From Symbiodinium natans (lineage: Eukaryota > Sar > Dinophyceae > Suessiales > Symbiodiniaceae): 64,000 nt of DNA. Each line of letters opens with the position of its first letter. Position 1 is the first letter of the stretch. The DNA lies in assembly GCA_905221605.1 (NCBI GenBank), contig CAJNDS010001469.1, forward strand, positions 1 to 64,000, in the 5' to 3' direction. The translations under genes and the position numbers were made by a program. Positions 9,102 through 19,919 of the stretch are shown here, in pieces. Below the pieces are notes generated by a model. It searched no databases and had not been told where the DNA came from. It saw nothing but the letters and a program-made list of their open reading frames with translations.

Positions 9102-9425
9102 AACCCTAAGTTCACAGCCCGAAAATCCTGAAGCCCGAAAGCCCTATAAGCCCTAAACCCTATATTCAACACCCGAAACCCTAAACCCCTATTAAACCCT
9201 AAAGCCGCAAAGCCACAGCGAGGCTTAGGCCCGGAAGGGGCTTCGCCGGGCGGCGCGGGGGCCCCATCTTTACATGGGGTTTAGGGTTTTGGGTTTCTGG
9301 TAAATACCTTTTTGCGGTCTAGAGTTTGGGGTTTCGCGTTGAAGTTGGTGGTTTAATTAGATTTTCGGGTTTGGGGTTTGGGTTTTAGGGTTTGGAGTTT
9401 TCGGGTTTAGGGTTTCGAGTTTAGA
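9102..9425 (+). repeat. C tract, GC-rich spacer, T tract
   Basis: A degenerate C tract (9102-9215) and T tract (9277-9425) flank a 60-bp GC-rich unique spacer with an open frame (KPQRGLGPEGASPGGAGAP). Same arrangement as at 7603-7930. Confidence 0.6.
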
Positions 9426-9429
9426 GCCA

Positions 9430-10800
9430 GGTGCCAGTGCCAGGGGATGGGCTGCTAGGGCTTTATGGGGTTTCTAGCTGCTCTAGAGAACCCTAAACCC
9501 TAAACCCATGCAAGCTGCGTTTTCTAGAGTCTAAGGGATCTACATGGGCCGCTAATAGGGTCGCTTACCGCCCTTAATTAAAAGGTTCTCAGGTATGGGC
9601 CCTTGGGTTGTATAGGGTAACTAAGGGGTGTATAAGGGTGGGCCCCCTTTAAGGGCCCATACTAAGGGACCATGTAACTACCCTAAACCCTAAACCCTAA
9701 AAGATTGGAGTTTCTAGGGGTTTTTATGGTTTCTAGTGCGGTTTGGCGTCCAGGGGCTTCCCAAGCCCCGGTTGGGTGCTGCATGGGCTCGCGCGGCTTG
9801 GTGAAATTTCGTATTCCTTCGTGACACCTCTAAGGGTTGTGCTGCTCCAAGCCTGTTTGCCAAGAGGGGTTTACTCAAATATCCCTTAGTTAAGGAAGAT
9901 GCCCTGAACCATACTAAGCATCCCTATAGAAGCGAAGATAGGTTCCTTCAAAAAGGAGGAGGGGTTTAGGGGCTGTTGCACCGGGCCGAGAAGCCCTGCA
10001 GGGTTGCAGTTCAGTGTTAGGCCTTTGGCCTCAGGATGTCTGTCCCGTAATCCGACTTAAAAATAGGGTCTAGGTTCTAGGGTTTAGGGCTTTCAGGGCG
10101 CCTGTGTGAGAGAGAGAGAGGGTTTTCAGGGCCAATTACCCAAAACCCTAAACTTTCCTCAAAAGAAGGGTTGTGTGCAAGCGTATGCCTCCGAGATTTG
10201 CACAGCTTCGAGTAGAGGAACAGCCCTCTAAGATCTGTTTTCTTGTAATCGGGGTTCCCGTGCTACCCCCCCCTCCTATATTACCCCCCCTAGGTTCCCC
10301 TTAATTAAGGCTATTTAGGGAGAATTAAGCCTAATCAAGGTTATTTAAGGGGGGGGGGGGGGTGACATTCTGCATGTTTTGAGGGCTATGAGATGAATTA
10401 GATGTTAGATCCTGAACACAAGCGGCCTATGGCTGGCGTTCCTTCAGCATTAGTGGGGGGCGTGCGAAATGCTTGTCCTCTGGCTGGATATCAGGGCCCA
10501 ACAAAATCCCTTAAAAGGGTTTATTTATATATATATATATATACATACGTATGTGTATATATATATATAGAAAAATATATAGGGGGGGCCCTCATTCCCT
10601 CATTCCCTACTAGGAGCCGGGGGGGTCTTGCGGGCGCCTGCGGGAGCCAAGCAGACGTTCCAGGTGCCATTTTTCTACGCGATGGCGATGTGGGTGCGTG
10701 GCCCTCAGGGTGCATGTGGTAAGCGTCGGACCCTAAACCCTAAACCCTATAGACCCTAATTAAACCCTAAACCCTCGTAAGCTTCCTCATCTCGGGGCCC
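9430..10800 (+). other. repeat-rich stretch, no supportable gene
   Basis: Contains short C tracts (about 9490, 9682, 10730), a family G hairpin (9594-9681, GGGCCC-containing arms), a T tract (about 10060-10100), a family K hairpin (10262-10372) and a TA/ACGTA microsatellite (10524-10570). The frame 10402-10722 crosses the microsatellite and is not credible as a gene. Confidence 0.6.
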
Positions 10801-10809
10801 ACTGCTACG

Positions 10810-10925
10810 TGGACGATGAGTAGGAGGGAGACCTTGCATATGACGCTGTCTGAGGCTGGCTTTGATGATTGCGGCATGCTTAGCTTCCTCTCCTGGTGTC
10901 TGGTGTGTTGCAGCTTTGGGAGATA
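10810..10925 (+). CDS. candidate exon
   Basis: Unique stretch with an open frame to TAA near 10925 (MSRRETLHMTLSEAGFDDCG). It lies between a C tract and a family B hairpin (10960-11061). Weak support. Confidence 0.25.
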
Positions 10926-11135
10926 AGTTTATGTTGTGCTCCTGCGACTGGCATGGTACAATGGGATGTTCCCCCTTATGCTAGCAGTCCTTAGTAGGGA
11001 TTATCGTACCCCCTATCAGAATCCCTCTTAGGGACTCTTAGTATGAGGGGGAACATGCCAAAATGGTACAAGCGTCGTGTGTGTTTGTGTTTTTTTCATT
11101 CGCCGGAGGGCACCGAAAGTCCCAAGCGGAATTTC

Positions 11136-11178
11136 CCTAAACCCTAAACCCTAAACCCTAAACTCTAAACCCTAAACC
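11136..11178 (-). repeat. C tract flanked by a 10-bp direct repeat
   Basis: A 43-bp CCCTAAA tract lies exactly between two copies of GCGGAATTTC (11126-11135 and 11179-11188), as expected for an insertion that duplicated its target. Confidence 0.8.
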
Positions 11179-11200
11179 GCGGAATTTCTTCGAGTTTCAG

Positions 11201-11277
11201 GTCTTTCGGTTGAGGTGTACCCATGATACTGGTCACCATCACGCCTATTGCTGCACCACCCTGCTTTGCGACTTCGG
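11201..11277 (+). CDS. candidate exon between inverted telomeric tracts
   Basis: Follows TTTCAG and has an open frame (FRLRCTHDTGHHHAYCCTTL). It ends GG directly before GTTTAGGG of the T tract at 11276-11356, so the telomeric repeat would supply the GT donor. A C tract lies 20 bp upstream. Confidence 0.35.
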
Positions 11278-11395
11278 GTTTAGGGTTTAGGGTTAGGGTT
11301 AGGGTTTAGGGTTTAGGGTTTAGGGTTTAGGGTTTAGGGTTTAGGGTTTAGGGTTACATGCGGGTGGCTTGACGGTAGGTGTGTCTGTGGTGCAG

Positions 11396-11550
11396 AGGTG
11401 TACATGTATGCGCTGATTGAGAAGATTGATGACACGGTGCCTACCTTCCCGGTGCAGATGGGCGTTGCCTTGCAAATTGTCGTAGTCGGATTCAGCTTTG
11501 CAGAAGAATTCAGGGTTGAGGCCCGCCGGGCCTACATAACTCCGCGGCAT
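11396..11550 (+). CDS. candidate exon, partly hydrophobic product
   Basis: After GGTGCAG the frame reads VYMYALIEKIDDTVPTFPVQ then a hydrophobic run (MGVALQIVVVGFSF) and a charged tail (EEFRVEARRAY). A GT donor (GTGTGT at 11551) precedes TAG at 11557-11559. This is one of the more protein-like exons in the domain. Unrecognised. Confidence 0.4.
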
Positions 11551-11626
11551 GTGTGTTAGTCCCCAATATAAGCTTGACCCTTGCAAGCAGTGTCTAGTTT
11601 GAAAGTGGATGAGCAGCTTGGGCGCG

Positions 11627-11710
11627 CAGTTCAGCTCACAAGCTAATGGCACCTACCTGATGTCTTGGAGCCCCTTGGGGCCATACCAGTTGTGCCAGAG
11701 CTGCATGAAG
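11627..11710 (+). CDS. candidate exon
   Basis: Open frame in unique DNA (NGTYLMSWSPLGPYQLCQSC) ending at TAA just after 11710. Follows the previous candidate exon by about 75 bp. A second short frame with ATG at 11742 (ADLPIMQLQMQLLRASALG) follows. Confidence 0.3.
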
Positions 11711-11982
11711 TAATAGCAATATATACATAGATTTCAAAAGAATGGCGGACCTGCCGATCATGCAATTGCAGATGCAACTCTTAAGGGCTTCAGCTTTGGG
11801 AAAGGTTTTCCCTGTGTCTTCGTGGGTTGAGGGCGTAGGTTTGAGGATTTAGGCGCCAAGGTGATGCGAAAACAAAAAGTGCTAAGGGAACAAGGCGACC
11901 ATCAAAGCTTGTTGCCAAGGGCGAGTCCTGCAAAAGGCAAACCTTTAAACCCTAAACCCTACAAATCAACGCCGCGCGGCCG

Positions 11983-12050
11983 CAGGGGAGTGTGAGACTT
12001 TTGGACATGGTTTGCAGGGAACAATAAGACCTGAAGGAGCCACTTTTGCA
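11983..12050 (+). CDS. candidate exon between inverted telomeric tracts
   Basis: Follows GCCGCAG and reads ECETFGHGLQGTIRPEGATF. A C tract (11944-11960) precedes and a T tract (12051-12070) follows at once. Confidence 0.3.
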
Positions 12051-12271
12051 CTTAGGGTTTAGGGTTTAGGGAGAAACACGTGCCACTAACAACTAAGCAG
12101 CCCTGAATTAAAGCTCGCGAGTGTTTCAGGCGCCTTAAAGGTTGACATTCATGGCTTAGGGTTTAGGATTTCTGGTGGCTTGCAGGAGACTTGGGGTGAA
12201 GTAGTCGCGTAGGTGACTTCGGGTTTTGTGTTCTGTGGCGTCCAGGGTTTAGGGTTTAGGGGTTCTTGCAG

Positions 12272-12357
12272 CCTTTTGACATGTACCAGCCAGCCTACTA
12301 CCAGCGGCCCAGCCGTGGCCTATCGCCAGCAGGCCCGGCGGGGTTTCAGAGATCTAG
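12272..12357 (+). CDS. candidate exon, Tyr/Pro-rich
   Basis: Follows TTCTTGCAG. The frame reads PFDMYQPAYYQRPSRGLSPA and ends inside AG before GGTTTAGGG. T tracts lie on both sides. Confidence 0.35.
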
Positions 12358-12769
12358 GGTTTAGGGTTTAGGTGGATTTGGGCGGGCTTCCCCGGCCTAA
12401 AAGCCAAACCAACTCAAACTCAGGCTGTTGGGGTTTGGGGTTTAGGGATATTCAGTGGCCAGGACATTCTAGCCCGGATGCAAAGAAAAGGATATTCAAC
12501 AACAGACAATGTGTCTGAAAGCTGCCGAAGTCAGGCTGGCGGGCTGCATGTTCCAAACCCGAGACCCCCCAAATGGCCCCGGATACAGATTGCCAATTAA
12601 GCAGAGGAGGGTGTTTGTCATAGGGGGAAGGGATAACCCCCAAGAAGTATTACCGAAGCTCCCGGACCTTCTTTTTCTAGGGAGGCGGTGGCTCCTTTTT
12701 TACCTGCCAATTAGAACCAAAGGTGGGACTAGGACATCGTAGCCTGGAGCAAAAGGGTTCAGGACTGAT

Positions 12770-12852
12770 GGGGGGGGGGGGTATTAGGGGGGATTACTTG
12801 ACCCTTCTCAATGCATGCTGAAAACAAGCCCAGAAAGCGGAGAGGATTTTTT

Positions 12853-12883
<31 letters not shown>

Positions 12884-12890
12884 GGGGTCC
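12770..12890 (+). repeat. long homopolymer runs
   Basis: G-run at 12770-12780, T-run at 12847-12862 and a G-run of about 25 at 12863-12887. These are weak points for sequencing and assembly, and possible G-quadruplex sites. Confidence 0.9.
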
Positions 12891-12950
12891 TGTTTCTAAA
12901 TGCCTCCATCCAGGGCCGTGGGGGCTGAGGGCCACTGGTTCTTGCAACAG

Positions 12951-13019
12951 CCTTCGGTCTGTGTGCATCAGATGCGCAAGACACAGCTGGAGCTCTCGGG
13001 GGACAACTTGCCCTATACC
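12951..13019 (+). CDS. candidate exon with GT donor
   Basis: Follows TTGCAACAG and reads PSVCVHQMRKTQLELSGDNL, ending before GTAAAC. The frame stays open to 13169 if the donor is not used. Confidence 0.4.
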
Positions 13020-13486
13020 GTAAACTCAACGCTGGCCTCGTGCGAGTGTGGAGAGTCTAATCTCAATACCCACGCGACCTTGACATCTACTTGCAGTTGT
13101 TTTCTTGGAGTAGCCCCAACAGGAATCGCACTTCGGGGGGACCCTCTCCAACACTGCCAGAAGTGGTAAAGCGTAAGGTAACCCTAAAACTTGGGCTGTT
13201 CCCCCTTGAGACTAACAGTCCTTACTATGGATTCTGGTACCCCCTATTTCAATATCTACTAAGGACTGTTAGTATAAGTGGGAACATGCCAACCCTAAAC
13301 CCCAAACCCCTAAACGCTAAACCCTAAACCCTGAACCCTGAACCCTGAACCCGAAACCCCGAACCCTAAACCCTGAACCCTAAACCCTAAACCCTGAACC
13401 CGAAACCCCAATAGTAAGAAGCCCTGCGAGGCCCATCGCCGTTTGCACCCAGTTTGGGTCGGGGGCCAGGCCCGAGATCGAGTTTT

Positions 13487-13635
13487 GGTTGGGGTTTGGG
13501 GTTTGGGGTTTAGGGTTTAGGGTTTAGGGCTTAGGCTTAGGGCTTAGGGCTTAGGGCTTAGGGCTTAGGGCTTAGGGCTTAGGGCTTAGGGCTTAGGGCT
13601 TAGGGCTTAGGGCTTAGGGCTTAGGGCTTGGGGTT
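13487..13635 (+). repeat. T tract with a homogeneous GGGCTTA array
   Basis: Starts with canonical TTTAGGG and passes into about 14 identical GGGCTTA units, which points to local tandem amplification of a mutated unit. Paired with a C tract at 13290-13420 across a 65-bp GC-rich spacer. Confidence 0.9.
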
Positions 13636-13751
13636 GAAAAAGGGATAAGGGCTGTACCTAGCTTTTCGGCCTGGGGATGTGTTCCACGCTGCAGGCGCAG
13701 CAAAAGGCTTACCTTAACCCTAAACCCTAAACCCCAACACTTCTGTAGCTC

Positions 13752-13793
13752 TCTCCACGCCCGTGTTCTCGTGGTTCGAGCCCTTGTCCACCG
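13752..13793 (+). CDS. candidate short exon abutting a hairpin element
   Basis: Follows TTCTGTAG and reads STPVFSWFEPLSTE. It ends exactly where the family D hairpin at 13793-13904 begins, so the element would form the start of the next intron. Confidence 0.3.
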
Positions 13794-13904
13794 AGCCGAA
13801 TACCCCTTGACTAAAGAACATACCTTAGACTCTTAGATCAAACAATGATCCTCAATATGGTCTAAGGTACAATCCTTAATTCAGGGACACTGGGGCTCTT
13901 TGGG
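13793..13904 (+). repeat. hairpin element family D
   Basis: Arms GAGCCGAATACCCCTT and the complement ending TGGGGCTCTTTGGG. Family D recurs at 48544, 56287 (complex), 56839, 61653 (nested in a ZIP intron), 62947 and several half copies. Confidence 0.8.
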
Positions 13905-13918
13905 TGAAGGTGACCCCT

Positions 13919-14036
13919 ACTTGGAGGTTCCTAGGTACTAAGTAAGGTTCTACTTAACATTTATGAGTACCCCTCAACCGTAAACCTTCAACCCTTAACA
14001 TATACCTACTTATAAGTACCCGTGAACCTCCAAGTA
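13919..14036 (+). repeat. hairpin element family A
   Basis: Arms ACTTGGAGGTTC and GAACCTCCAAGT. Full or half copies also lie at 23269-23413, 25787, 27710, 27971-28173, 29829-29972, 34653-34773, 44263, 58559-58696 and inside ZIP intron 4. Confidence 0.85.
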
Positions 14037-14193
14037 AAGCCTCCTTGTTAAGCCCACCCAAAAAAGATCCGCAGTGGCGCCCTTGGGGGGGGGGGGGGGG
14101 TAGCATGCGAAATCAAAATGCTAGGTCAGCAGACTAGAGCTACACCCCAGAACATCGACCGCAAAAAACCCTAAATTCCAAACCCTAAGCTCT

Positions 14194-14297
14194 ACCCAAA
14201 GGCTCCTGTGTAGTACCTTTTTTGGGTTGTTTACTAGAACCCTCTATCTACCCTCTATAACTAACCCACAAAGAAACTACATTGGAGCCTTTGGGTA
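14194..14297 (+). repeat. hairpin element family C
   Basis: Arms ACCCAAAGGCTCC and GGAGCCTTTGGGT. Other copies: 30855-30949, 31205-31289 (partial), 38129-38222, 46974-47067, 50799-50892. Confidence 0.85.
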
Positions 14298-14354
14298 AAC
14301 CCTCTAGGAACCAAACCCTAAACCCCAAACCCCAAACCCTCTTATCCACTTCAG

Positions 14355-14424
14355 AGGCGGCGGGGCACCGTGGACGAGCGCCGCGCCTCTGTATGATCCG
14401 TCCCCGACGATAGGCAAGCCGTGG
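14355..14424 (+). CDS. candidate exon between inverted telomeric tracts
   Basis: Follows ACTTCAG and reads GGGAPWTSAAPLYDPSPTIG, ending TGG before GTTTGGGG. A C tract lies at 14312-14340 and a T tract starts at 14424. Confidence 0.4.
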
Positions 14425-14649
14425 GTTTGGGGTCAAGGGTTTAGGGTCCAATTGTACTTCCTGCTTGGGATGATAAAATCCTTAAACCCTAAACCCTGAA
14501 CTGCAATGTGCACCCCAAAACAGGAACGACCGTTAGAGGTCTCGGTAGTGTGTTGGGGGGTTTAGGCTCGAGAGTTGAGTTCAACAAGGGTTCACGGCGC
14601 ACAGGGTAACACTAAACTCTAAACCCTAAGCAAGAAGCGTTGTTCGCAG

Positions 14650-14732
14650 GATTTCGTACGTGGCAGATGTGCTCTCAGTTTTGGTTCGTGTTCTGGGCTG
14701 GACCCAAACAGCCCAACGCCCCTGATTTCAGG
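14650..14732 (+). CDS. candidate exon beside a family P element
   Basis: Follows TTGTTCGCAG. Two frames are open (FVRGRCALSFGSCSGLDPNS or ISYVADVLSVLVRVLGW). It ends where an AT-rich element with 13-bp inverted ends (CCCCCAAATCCTA at about 14741, TAGGATTCGGGGG at about 14902) begins. Confidence 0.3.
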
Positions 14733-15184
14733 AATATTCCCCCAAATCCTACTCAGGATCCCTACATAAATTTGATATTAAGAGACACATATTTGAATGT
14801 GTTTATTCATTTCTATTGAATCATGTTTAGTTATTTATATTTCCTATCTATGTGTTTTTTACATTCCTTAGGAAAGGGGTGTAGCGACCTCTCTGGGAAT
14901 AGGATTCGGGGGCTTGGGGTGTAGGGCCACCCTAAACCCTAAGCCCTGTATGCGGCCAGTGGGACAAAGCGATTCAGGGTTCGCACGTGAAACAGCAACA
15001 GCAGCATTAAGATTCCCGTTTGGGGGTTTTAATGTAGGGTTTAGGGTATAGTACTCCCTTATGGTCCCTTTAGCAATACACTACAAAACCCTGTTATAAT
15101 TATTAAGGCCCCTATATTAGGTTCCCTCATAAGCCCATTTGAAAGAAAGACGCGCGGCCCTTTTTAATTGGGCAACCCAGGGCA

Positions 15185-15320
15185 ACAGCAATGGATACAA
15201 CAATCACTAGAATCAGAGTACCAAATACATAACAACTGTAGTAGCAATATGAACAGCAAAAATCATAACACCAATCCCAATCATAATAAGAACGTTCGAT
15301 ACAAGTAACATAGCAATAAC
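15185..15320 (+). other. AT-rich low-complexity stretch
   Basis: Unusual A-rich sequence with scattered AATC, ACAA and ATAAC motifs, unlike its neighbours. No gene seen. Confidence 0.5.
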
Positions 15321-15750
15321 CCCAAACCCTAAACCCTAAAGCCTAAGCCAGTACTTGCCTCACTGGGCCCGGGTGTTTGCAGGCTCCTATCGGTCACCGG
15401 ATCGCGGCCTGGGCATCGATGCAACATAGCTTAACTTGATTAGGGTTTAGGGTTTCGGGTTTAGGGCGTAGGGTTTAGGGTTAGGGCTTAGGCTTTAGGA
15501 TCTACGTCTTGGGGATTCTTGGGGTAGTTGCATGGTCCCTCAATATGGGCCCTGAATTGGGGAACCCTTTGCCTGACCCTGGGTTTTGGGTTTAGGCCTT
15601 GGGGGTCCTATACCCTAAATCCGAAGCACCCTAAACCCTGCAAAACCCTCAAAGCTCTCTAAACCCTCTAAACACACTAAGCCCTCCAAACACCCTAAGC
15701 CCTCTAAGCCCTCTAAACCCTTCAAACCCTCCAAACCCGAAAGCCCCGAA

Positions 15751-15808
15751 AAGCCGACAAGAAGCGCTTCCCGAGGCGTCGCTCCCCGGACGCAACCCGG
15801 CGCCGGCC
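15751..15808 (+). CDS. candidate exon, Arg-rich
   Basis: GC-rich spacer between a long degenerate C tract (15608-15745) and T tracts (15852-15890). It reads DKKRFPRRRSPDATRRRPW before GTAGGG. Confidence 0.3.
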
Positions 15809-15890
15809 CTGGGTAGGGTTTTCGGAACCCAAGGAGCTCTAAACCCCCGTCATTAGGGTTTGGGCCGGGTTTAGGGTTTAGGGTTTAGGG

Positions 15891-16600
15891 AATATATGGG
15901 TTGAGGGTTGAGGGTTGAGGGTTTATAGTGTTTAGGAATAGACCAGGTACATTCCTGAATTCAGGGACATTGGGCTCTTTGGGAACAGAGGGGTAACGTG
16001 TTTTGGGGTTCCTACGACGGATTCATCATTTTGGGGTAGAATAAGAGTGCCTCTTGTTTTGGACAATACCCAAGTGTTGAAGGTCTTTTTGCTGATGGTT
16101 TTGAGGGCTTACTTAAGGTAAGGGCCGTAAGGTTTTAAAGTTCCGGGCCGGTGTAGAGTTTCTGGGCCTATATCTCTAGGAGCTTCGGGGCATACAACCT
16201 TTGGGTTTCGGGCTGATCCGGAAGGCTTGAAAGGGTGGATGGCACAGCCATCAAGGCCCGCAAGATTCTCCATGTGTTTTTTGAGTGTTTTTTGTGATTC
16301 TGAAAGGTTCTGAAAGGGCCCACCTGGTGTTGAATTCAATGACTTATGGCTGTAGGCTAAGGAGAAACCGGAATCGTCGTCCTCAGCCGTATAAGCCCTA
16401 AACTATGAAGAAGTCCGAACGTGTGTAGGGCTTAGGGTTTAGGGAAGTTACAAAGGGCTACATGAGCCTCCCAGTCTCCCGTATTCTTGAGGTTTAGTTT
16501 CATGAGCGATGCGGGCTGCCTCGGTTTAGGGTTTAGGGTGTAGGGTTCCCTTTCTTCTCTGCGGGGGTGAAGTCTCCTATTTCCCGCAGAGGGGGGGACA
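15891..16600 (+). other. repeat-rich stretch, no supportable gene
   Basis: Contains half of a family D element (15945-15981), a variant GGGTTGA array, weak open frames, and a small palindrome (TCTGCGGG and CCCGCAGA, about 16556-16595). Confidence 0.5.
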
Positions 16601-16924
16601 GGAATTATTCCGTGCAGGCCAAATGTCTGCGCTTTGGCGAAGTACGTCTGCTCATATGAGGTCTACAGCAGCGCTAAAGGGCTTTAAAGCTTAAGGGCTT
16701 ATAGGTTGTAAAGTTTTCAAGTCTAGGAACTACCAGGAGCTACGGTTTAGACTTCGTAGGGCTGAGATTTCAGGGCTTTAAGTGCTCAACAACACTCAGC
16801 CCTCACAGCCTGCAGGGATATGCCCCGCTGAAGACCCCACCTTTAAGCCAGCCCTGAAGGACCCTACACCCCCTAAACCCCAAACCCTAAACCCTAAGCA
16901 ACCCTCAAGAGATCCCTTGGCCCT

Positions 16925-17048
16925 TCCTAAACCCTAAACCCTAAACCCTAAACCCTAAACCCTAAACCCTAAACCCTAAACCCTAAACCCTAAACCCTAA
17001 ACCCTAAACCCTAAACCCTAAACCCTAAACCCAAACCCTAAACCCTCA
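16925..17048 (-). repeat. long canonical C tract
   Basis: About 17 near-perfect CCCTAAA units, part of a C-rich zone from 16860 to 17320. Confidence 0.95.
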
Positions 17049-17319
17049 CAAAGAAACAAATCACGACATCCGTGAGGTCCCGGAGTTCGGGGCTATCCCT
17101 GGTGCACTGTCAGAGCCCTGGTGTCGGAGGGCTCCCTTCCAGAGACTACACCCTAAACCCTAAACCGAGAAACCCTAAACCCCTGAGCCCCAGAGCCCCA
17201 AACCCTAAACCCTGAGCCTGAAACCCTAAGCCCTGGACCCCAATCCCTAAACCCTGAACCCCTGCACCTTTATAAACCGCAAACTCGAAACCTAAACCCT
17301 AAACCCCAAACCTTAAACC

Positions 17320-17398
17320 CAAAGGCTTACATGAAGGTTCGGGACAGGTCTGGGGTGGAAGGGAGCAGGAGATGTTTGAGCGGCTTTGGAGGAGTTTT
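17320..17398 (+). CDS. candidate exon between inverted telomeric tracts
   Basis: Reads KGLHEGSGQVWGGREQEMFE and on, between a C zone (17150-17320) and a degenerate T tract (17398-17505). Confidence 0.3.
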
Positions 17399-17679
17399 GG
17401 GCCTTCTGGGGTTTAGGGTTGTGGGGTTTTAGGATTTTGGGGTTTTAGGTCTTTAGGGTTTTTTGGGTTTTAGGGTTTGGGGGTTTTGGGGTTGTAGGGT
17501 TTAGGACCAACCTAAAAGGCTCATTTCCCTCCCCAACTACCCCTCCCCTCACCTTCTTTGGTAAAGAGGATGGCGTAGGGACTTCAAAGCAAGCCTCATT
17601 CATTGGACCCTACCTTGGATCCCTATAAGGTTGCAGTGACGAGTCTCCCACCACTTCAGTTCCCAAATCCTCCGCATAC

Positions 17680-17885
17680 ATGCATACATGCATACCTACA
17701 CGCCAGAGTACATATACCCTGTATGGAAATGTAGATGTGCGCACAGACATAGACATACATACGTACGTGCATACATACACACAGACATATTTTATTATAA
17801 TAGACGTACATAAAAGCGTACATACGTACATACACATGTATGAATGTCTACACACATATACAGATATATGTATATATATATATAT
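17680..17885 (+). repeat. ATAC/TA microsatellite
   Basis: Impure (CATA)n and (TA)n. Open frames across it on both strands are low complexity and not genes. Confidence 0.9.
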
Positions 17886-18260
17886 CTAAACCCTAAACCC
17901 TAAACCCTAAACCCTAAACCCTAAACCCTAAACCCTAAACCCTAAACCCTAAACCCTAAACCCACCTGCTGCTGCGAAGAGTGCTTGCAGAAACCCCAAA
18001 CCTACCGACATACTTACATCTTGGGGGTTCTTCCGGAGAGCTGGTGGCGAGCCCTCGGGCTGAGGCACCGGGACAGCGAGTCGGGAGCTGAGCCGTGGGG
18101 TTTAGGGTTTAGGGTTTAGGGTTTAGGGTTTAGGGTTTAGGGTTTAGGGTTTAGGGTTTAGGGTTTGGGGTATTTCAGTGTAAAAGTCGTTGGTCTGGTC
18201 GTCTCATCTTATCGGCCTGTGCCCGCACCGGGGGCTTCTTGGCGACTTGCTGCGAGTAAG

Positions 18261-18321
18261 GTACTTGGACCGCTACAGCGATCGCTTCAGCGAGAGATGG
18301 AGGTTGCGGATGGAACGCGAT
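18261..18321 (+). CDS. candidate exon, charged
   Basis: Follows GAGTAAG and reads YLDRYSDRFSERWRLRMERD before GTAGGG. The charged, aromatic composition is protein-like. Confidence 0.4.
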
Positions 18322-18727
18322 GTAGGGTTAGGGGATTGAGACTCGCACCCCCAAAGTTGCACCCCTAAAGGTTCTTTTCTAAAAACTCCGAATATGGCCC
18401 TTACACTACCTTAAGGATCTTGCAAGAGGGTCCCCATAAACCCAGGGGTGCAACCTGAAGGTCCAAGGTACAACCCATAGAGGTTGGAACGCCTGGGTTA
18501 GGGTTAGGGGATGTTGGCGCCTCCCTGGTCAAGCTTTCTTCCACACCCTGGACCTTAAGCCACGTCTCCTCTCTGCACTTTCGACGCTGAACCCTGCACT
18601 AAAGGCTTGATCAGCCTCACATACCCTAAGAGCCCCAAAAGCCCCTTAATTCAGGATTATACCCAGAGGTCCTATGTACGGTCCCCCAGTACAAATTAAG
18701 GTGTATACATGTATATATATATATATA

Positions 18728-18759
<32 letters not shown>

Positions 18760-18795
18760 CACCTATAGATCCCTTAGTTGAAGGTTTTTTGGGGG
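18322..18795 (+). other. repeat-rich stretch
   Basis: Contains an inverted pair GTTGCACCCC/GGGGTGCAAC (about 18354-18455), short T tracts, a weak exon-like stretch at about 18540-18605 and a TA microsatellite (18705-18762) inside a hairpin element. Confidence 0.5.
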
Positions 18796-18809
18796 CTCTG
18801 TGGTCATGT

Positions 18810-18917
18810 CCTGCGAGAGGCGGCGCGAGCAATTTCCGGGCGGCGTTGGCGCGGACCCGCTTCGGTATCCCGACTTGCCTGCGGACCCGTGGCTCTTCTG
18901 AAAGGAGCCCAATGCCG
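18810..18917 (+). CDS. candidate exon before a T tract
   Basis: ATG at about 18807 opens SCERRREQFPGGVGADPLRY; another frame is also open. The stretch ends CGG before GTTTAGGG (18915-18948). Confidence 0.3.
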
Positions 18918-19228
18918 GGTTTAGGGTTTAGGGTTTAGGGTTTAGGGTTCTTCTGAACATCCTATAGGTAGGATAAGGGGGGCCTTTCAATGGGAACCCT
19001 TCCCAACCCTCTTCTGGCTCCCTTAAACAGGGACCTTATTCAGAGGGTCTATGTCCCCAAGGGTCCCCCGAATCCTATCCCCTAGAAAAGAGCCCGATAC
19101 CTTGGGATGTTCCCCCAAATTCTAACCGCTCCGTAATGGGGATTATAGTACCCCTCTTACAATCCCTATCAAGGGCTGTTAGTATAAGGGGGAACAAGGG
19201 ATCCTTAGCATGACTTGAGGTCAATTCC

Positions 19229-19570
19229 TTGATTAAGGGGTGTTGGGCTCTTCTGAAGGCGTTCGGCAGTGGTTCTGAAATAGGGTCTCCCTTTAGGAAC
19301 ATTGTGGAGCAGACCTTCAAAAGGGAACCCCGCTTAGAGCAACCCCCCCCCCCCCGTTCGGTACAGCATCAACCAGACTCAACCACCCCAGCAATGTGTT
19401 GCACGAGGTATGCCGATCCTCTCATAGCGCAACCGCAGCGGAGGTGCTTGAACGGTCTGAGCTTTCCTGCTGAAAGTGCCCTGAAGCCGCATACAGTCCA
19501 TGCCTGTGTTCTTTGGGCAGACTGTCAGTGCATCAGGGGCGTGCAGAGCGGCATGTGGAAACACAGTTGA
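19229..19570 (+). CDS. open frame, possible exon(s), 113 codons
   Basis: Crosses a C-run at 19346-19360 that makes the frame uncertain. The middle part (QPDSTTPAMCCTRYADPLIA) is unique sequence. An overlapping frame from 19500 is also open. Family unknown. Confidence 0.25.
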   Translation: MIKGCWALLKAFGSGSEIGSPFRNIVEQTFKREPRLEQPPPPRSVQHQPDSTTPAMCCTRYADPLIAQPQRRCLNGLSFPAESALKPHTVHACVLWADCQCIRGVQSGMWKHS

Positions 19571-19685
19571 GGCGTCCATTCATATTCCAAGCCAAGCCAA
19601 ACTCGGTCTGACCCAAACATCTGGAGCCCTAAGCCCTATAAGCCCTGCAAACCCTCCTTGGGTATGTGGGTCCAGGTCGGTAAGG

Positions 19686-19790
19686 GCCTTTAGGGTTTAG
19701 GGTTTAGGGTTTAGGGTTTAGGGTTTAGGGTTTAGGGTTTAGGGTTTAGGGTTTAGGGTTTAGGGTTTAGGGTTTAGGGTTTAGGGTCTT
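19686..19790 (+). repeat. long canonical T tract
   Basis: About 15 TTTAGGG units. Confidence 0.95.
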
Positions 19791-19919
19791 TCGTATTCTC
19801 TCAACACGCAAGCCCTCTGAACCCTGAACGGAAGTGGAAGCCACAACCAAGCAAAACCCGAAGGATCCATGTTCCTACACAATACGGCCACAGTATACTA
19901 GAAAGGTTATTCAAATCTT

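Noticed and set aside
11341-11652. Minus-strand frame of 103 codons
   Set aside because: It starts inside the telomeric tract and opposes the candidate + exon 11396-11550; neither is proved, but the + frame has splice-like edges.
16556-16597. Stem-loop TCTGCGGG/CCCGCAGA as a regulatory site
   Set aside because: A single short palindrome without recurrence or gene context; chance is a sufficient explanation.
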